NCBI RefSeq assembly: GCF_000331305.1
Contig: NZ_KB217483.1
Location: 1,220,356-1,284,355 of the forward strand
DNA length: 64,000 bases
Direction of reading: 5' to 3'
From: Calothrix sp. PCC 7103
GTDB taxonomy: Bacteria; Cyanobacteriota; Cyanobacteriia; Cyanobacteriales; Nostocaceae
Shown here: positions 60,666 through 64,000 of the stretch, one piece after another
How the letters are laid out: every line of letters starts with the position of its first letter
Position numbering within the stretch: the stretch's first letter is position 1
Translations under genes and position numbers: made by a program
The notes under the pieces: model-generated
What the model was told of the DNA's origin: nothing
What the model saw: the letters and a program-made list of their open reading frames with translations, nothing else
Databases searched by the model: none

Positions 60666-63434
60666 GTGAAAAAAATAAATATCTGGATGCAATGGGGAAT
60701 AGCTTGTTACTTATTTTGCCTAGAGACACCCAAACCTGTTTTTGCTCAAAGTAGTAATATTATTCCTGATACCACCTTGGGTGTAGAAAGTTCTATCGTC
60801 ACACCTTTTGATGCTGTTGGTTTACCGTTAGATGCAATCAACGGTGGAGCAGTTCGAGGAGCTAATTTACTTCATAGCTTTGAGGAATTTAATGTCAGTG
60901 AGGGAAGGAGTGCTTACTTTTTTAGTCCAAGTGCTGACATTCAAAATATTTTGGCAAGGGTAACAGGTCGGAATAGCTCCGAGATTTTGGGAACTTTAGG
61001 AACATTACAAAATATCAGCGGTGCAATTTCTCGTTCGAGTGCAAACTTGTTTTTGATGAATCCGAATGGGATTGTTTTTGGTGAAAACGCACGTCTGGAT
61101 TTAGCTGGTTCATTTGTTGCGACTACTGCAAACGCAGTTGAATTTGGCAACCAAGGATTGTTTAGTACTTCAGTTCCAGAAGTTCCTCAACTTTTAACGG
61201 TGAATCCTTCTGCTTTACTATTAAATCAAATTCCGGCGCCTATTATCAATAAATCGAGAGCAACAAATATTGTTGTTCCATCATTTGTAGAAGGACTGCG
61301 AGTTGAGGGTCAAAGTTTAGTGCTTATAGGGGGAGATATTAACTTTGATGGAGGAGTAGTAAATGCTTTTGGAGGAAAAATTGAAATAGCAGGAGTAGCA
61401 GGAGTCTCGAAGGTGGGACTGAATATAGACAGTAGTAATATAAATTTGGTATTTCCTGACAACATTCGTTATTCCAATATTTTACTCGATAACAAAGCTA
61501 GTATAAGTAATTTGGGAATTGCTGGAAGTGAAATCAAGTTACTGGGTAATCAAGTCACGTTGCAAAATGGTTCTCAAATTAGTGGGATCACTGTAGGAAA
61601 TCAAAACGGTAAACCAATTACAGTACAAGCGTCTCAGTTAAATATTTTTAATGGTTCTAGCATAATTGCAAATACACAAGCTTCTGGAAACAGCGGAGAT
61701 ATTTTCATAAATACAAAGACTTTGAACATTCAGAATTTAGGAACTATTAGTACTATAAGTTCAAATGGAGGTAACGCAGGTAATATTAAGATACAAGCAA
61801 ACGATGTTAACTTGGACAACATTGGTATAATTAGTAGTTTATCATTAGTCACAGCTAATAATACAGATAAAATTTCCGGTGGTAACATTTCGATTGACGC
61901 TAAATCTTTAAATATTCAAAGTTCCAGCGGTATAACTGTTAGTAGTTTTTTAGGACAGGGAAGTCCAGGTAATCTCACCTTAAAAGTTGCGGATTCAATA
62001 AATCTATCGACGAATAGCATAATTGCTGCATCTTCATTTAGTACAGCTTCTGGGGGTAATATTGCGATTGAGACTGAAAAGTTGAATATTAGCAGTGGAA
62101 GTCAAATAAATAACAGTAGTCTTGACCCTAAAAATCCTAATTTCATCAGCGATGTTCAAGCTGGATTAGGTAATTTTGACCCAGGTTTACAGCAAGCATT
62201 AATCACTCTTTTACAACAGTTGGTTAATACTGAACAGAACACAAGCAACTTCGGACAAGGCAATTCTGGAAATATTGATATCCGTGCGGAAAAATCAATC
62301 GTGTTGAGCGGAACTTCACCCACTGGTATCCTCAATACTATATCAACAGAAACGCGCGGTACAGGAAAAGCGGGAAATCTGACTTTAACAACCAACTCAT
62401 TAACGGTAAATGATGGTTCTGCAATTTCTACACAAACAACAGGCGCCGGAGATGGGGGTATTTTGCGGGTTACTGCTGGTAAAATTAACTTGGCAGGAAC
62501 TCGTAACCGCAATGGTGAAGTTTTCCGAAGTGGTTTACTAACCTCGACAACTAGTAATGGCAGTGCAGGAAATGCCATCATTAATACGGGAGACTTGAGC
62601 ATTAGTGACGGAGCGCAAATAACAGCTTCAACTACTGGGTCAGGAAAAGCGGGGGATATCAATATAAATGCATCGGGTGTCGAATTAAATCGTAATGGTC
62701 AGATATTCGCAGAAAGTACAGGAAATGGTACAGCAGGTAATATAAATTTAACCACTGTAGGAAGAATTAGAGCAACAGACAGTAATATTCAAACATCCTC
62801 CCTCAACTCTTCTGGAGGGAAAGTAAATGTAGCAGCAGAAAGAATTTTGCTTTTCGGAGACAGTAATATTCAAACTAATGTATTTACAGGTGCTGGAGGT
62901 GGAGGAGATATTACTCTCACTGCTAATTATATTATTGCACTCAATGATAGTGATATTTTATCTTTCGCTCGCGACGGTAAAGGTGGAGATATTAGATTTA
63001 ACACCCTTGGTTTTTTCTCCTCTCCCTTATATCGTCCCAGTCAAACCACAAATTCGATACAGACTTTAAATAATAACAACCGCGTTGATGTAAATGCAAG
63101 CGGCGCCATTTCTGGGACAATTAGTGGAGTTCCCGACATCAGCTTTCTACAAAACAGTTTGAATGAGTTACCGCAAAATCTTGTCGATACAAATGCACTG
63201 TTAGCAAGGAGTTGCATTGCACGACGCAATAATCAGGAAAATGGTACTTTCTTCGTTACAGGTTCAGGAGGATTACCCGAACGTCCAGGTGATGCTGCAA
63301 TTTCTGATTTTAGTACTAGTAATAATACTACTACAGCAGGCGCCGTTTCAAGGTGGAAAATTGGTGACTCAATAGTAGAACCATCAGGTGTTTACAGACT
63401 TCCTAACGGAAAAAGGATTTTGAGCAGATGTTAG
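60666..63434 (+). CDS. TpsA adhesin (third copy) with adjacent TpsB
   Basis: A 922-residue exoprotein. The start is a GTG at 60666, chosen because it supplies the basic signal-peptide start (KKINIW); the ATG seven codons later would lose it. The signal peptide ends PVFAQ. The TPS domain (about 30-300) has SAYFFSPSADIQNILARVTG and NLFLMNPNGIVFGENARLDL. The beta-helical shaft is shorter than in the other two copies. The tail (ARSCIARRNNQENGTFFVTG, VEPSGVYRLPNGKRILSRC) closely resembles the 37371 product, suggesting recent paralogy or a shared processing signal. The TpsB transporter gene begins 38 bp after the stop. Confidence 0.92.
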   Translation: MKKINIWMQWGIACYLFCLETPKPVFAQSSNIIPDTTLGVESSIVTPFDAVGLPLDAINGGAVRGANLLHSFEEFNVSEGRSAYFFSPSADIQNILARVTGRNSSEILGTLGTLQNISGAISRSSANLFLMNPNGIVFGENARLDLAGSFVATTANAVEFGNQGLFSTSVPEVPQLLTVNPSALLLNQIPAPIINKSRATNIVVPSFVEGLRVEGQSLVLIGGDINFDGGVVNAFGGKIEIAGVAGVSKVGLNIDSSNINLVFPDNIRYSNILLDNKASISNLGIAGSEIKLLGNQVTLQNGSQISGITVGNQNGKPITVQASQLNIFNGSSIIANTQASGNSGDIFINTKTLNIQNLGTISTISSNGGNAGNIKIQANDVNLDNIGIISSLSLVTANNTDKISGGNISIDAKSLNIQSSSGITVSSFLGQGSPGNLTLKVADSINLSTNSIIAASSFSTASGGNIAIETEKLNISSGSQINNSSLDPKNPNFISDVQAGLGNFDPGLQQALITLLQQLVNTEQNTSNFGQGNSGNIDIRAEKSIVLSGTSPTGILNTISTETRGTGKAGNLTLTTNSLTVNDGSAISTQTTGAGDGGILRVTAGKINLAGTRNRNGEVFRSGLLTSTTSNGSAGNAIINTGDLSISDGAQITASTTGSGKAGDININASGVELNRNGQIFAESTGNGTAGNINLTTVGRIRATDSNIQTSSLNSSGGKVNVAAERILLFGDSNIQTNVFTGAGGGGDITLTANYIIALNDSDILSFARDGKGGDIRFNTLGFFSSPLYRPSQTTNSIQTLNNNNRVDVNASGAISGTISGVPDISFLQNSLNELPQNLVDTNALLARSCIARRNNQENGTFFVTGSGGLPERPGDAAISDFSTSNNTTTAGAVSRWKIGDSIVEPSGVYRLPNGKRILSRC

Positions 63435-63472
63435 ATGAAGTTGGAAGTTTTTAGTGTGGGGAAAATGTAAAA

Positions 63473-64000
63473 ATGTTTGATATTTGTGTAGTACAAAAAA
63501 TAGCTTTTGGGAGTTTGGTGGGACTGACTTTATTAAACAGTAAGATATTGGCTCAATCTACTCCACCTAGTGGGGTTACTATTCCGGAAAATACTCAAGA
63601 GCGAATAGAACAAACGATTCCCAAACCACCTGAGTTACCTTTTCCTCCTGCTACAACCGAAGAGTCTCCAACTCCACCACTTTCCACACCACCAACAAAC
63701 CAACCATCACCACCAACTCCTGTAACTGAGCGTTTTAGAGTTAAAGATATAGTAGCGATAGGTAATACTGTATTAAAAGACGAGATAAATAAATTAATTC
63801 AAGAGTATAAACAAAAGCAGGAAGTCTCTTTTGAAGAATTAATAACGCTGAGAACTCGCATTACTCAACTATATATTGATAATGGTTACACAACATCAGG
63901 CGCCTTTATATTAAATGACCAAATTATCGAAGATGGCATTATTCAAATTCAAATAGTCGAAGGTAGACTAGAAAGTATACAAATTAATGGACTCAGAAGG
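63473..64000 (+). CDS. TpsB outer-membrane transporter (ShlB/FhaC/HecB family), 3' end outside window
   Basis: The frame is open from the ATG at 63473 to the window edge (176 residues visible). A signal peptide ends KILAQS (about 28). A Pro/Thr-rich linker follows (residues 30-80; PPLSTPPTNQPSPPTP). Then comes a POTRA_2 domain: FRVKDIVAIGNTVLKDEINK, LRTRITQLYIDNGYTTSGAF, then VEGRLESIQINGL. The transmembrane barrel lies beyond the edge. It would export the preceding TpsA and perhaps the two solitary TpsA proteins of this window. Confidence 0.9.
   Translation, partial: MFDICVVQKIAFGSLVGLTLLNSKILAQSTPPSGVTIPENTQERIEQTIPKPPELPFPPATTEESPTPPLSTPPTNQPSPPTPVTERFRVKDIVAIGNTVLKDEINKLIQEYKQKQEVSFEELITLRTRITQLYIDNGYTTSGAFILNDQIIEDGIIQIQIVEGRLESIQINGLRR

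Overview
The window is about 64 kb of AT-rich DNA from a filamentous cyanobacterium. The evidence for this is a CyRepA1-type plasmid replication protein, Ser/Thr kinases and CHAT proteins of cyanobacterial layout, a DUF928 protein, COP23-like and PEP-CTERM exported proteins, three giant two-partner-secretion adhesins, and highly iterated palindromes. It looks like part of a large plasmid: it has its own clamp (dnaN), clamp loader (dnaX), iteron origin with a Rep protein, a ParB-like protein with candidate centromere sites, a CyRepA1 primase/helicase and a mobilisation relaxase. No rRNA, tRNA or CRISPR array was recognised.

Layout. 1-6 kb: rightward plasmid-biology genes (orphan adenine methyltransferase, a DUF5895-like protein, beta clamp, gamma/tau clamp loader). 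6-10 kb: leftward genes (a P-loop GTPase with a downstream partner, two membrane proteins) and a decayed cupin gene. 10.1-16.3 kb: a 2052-residue TpsA adhesin with 193-residue tandem repeats and a decayed second copy of its secretion domain upstream. 16.9-19.5 kb: a three-gene operon ending in a family A DNA polymerase that stops at its last catalytic motif. 19.6-23.9 kb: the replication/partition core, with rep, two four-copy iteron arrays, an IS630-derived DNA-binding protein, parB, and three related palindromes, one of them inside parB. 23.9-30.7 kb: CyRepA1 and a relaxase-primase fusion separated by 1.3 kb of AT-rich non-coding DNA. 30.8-34.8 kb: a restriction-modification pair whose SacI-family nuclease gene is split by a tnpB element.

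35-60 kb is an envelope/secretion island: TpsA adhesins, an operon of eight small exported proteins followed by two trypsin-like proteases, a PsbP-tailed Ser/Thr kinase, a NarL-type response regulator with a CHASE2 sensor kinase, a DUF928 protein, a TPR-CHAT peptidase, a PEP-CTERM protein, and a tpsA-tpsB pair running off the right edge. Five upstream regions in this island carry the same architecture: TTGCA/TGCAA half-sites repeated with a 22-bp period. Three of them have a matching A/T-rich promoter block in the same helical phase. This suggests one undescribed regulon, possibly controlled by the regulators encoded in the island.

The segment from about 35 to 53 kb nearly lacks the palindrome GGCGCC that is frequent on both sides, and it holds the only three HIP1 octamers (GCGATCGC) I found. 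The replicon therefore looks like a mosaic of two cyanobacterial sources. Products were assigned by reading motifs; no database search was possible.
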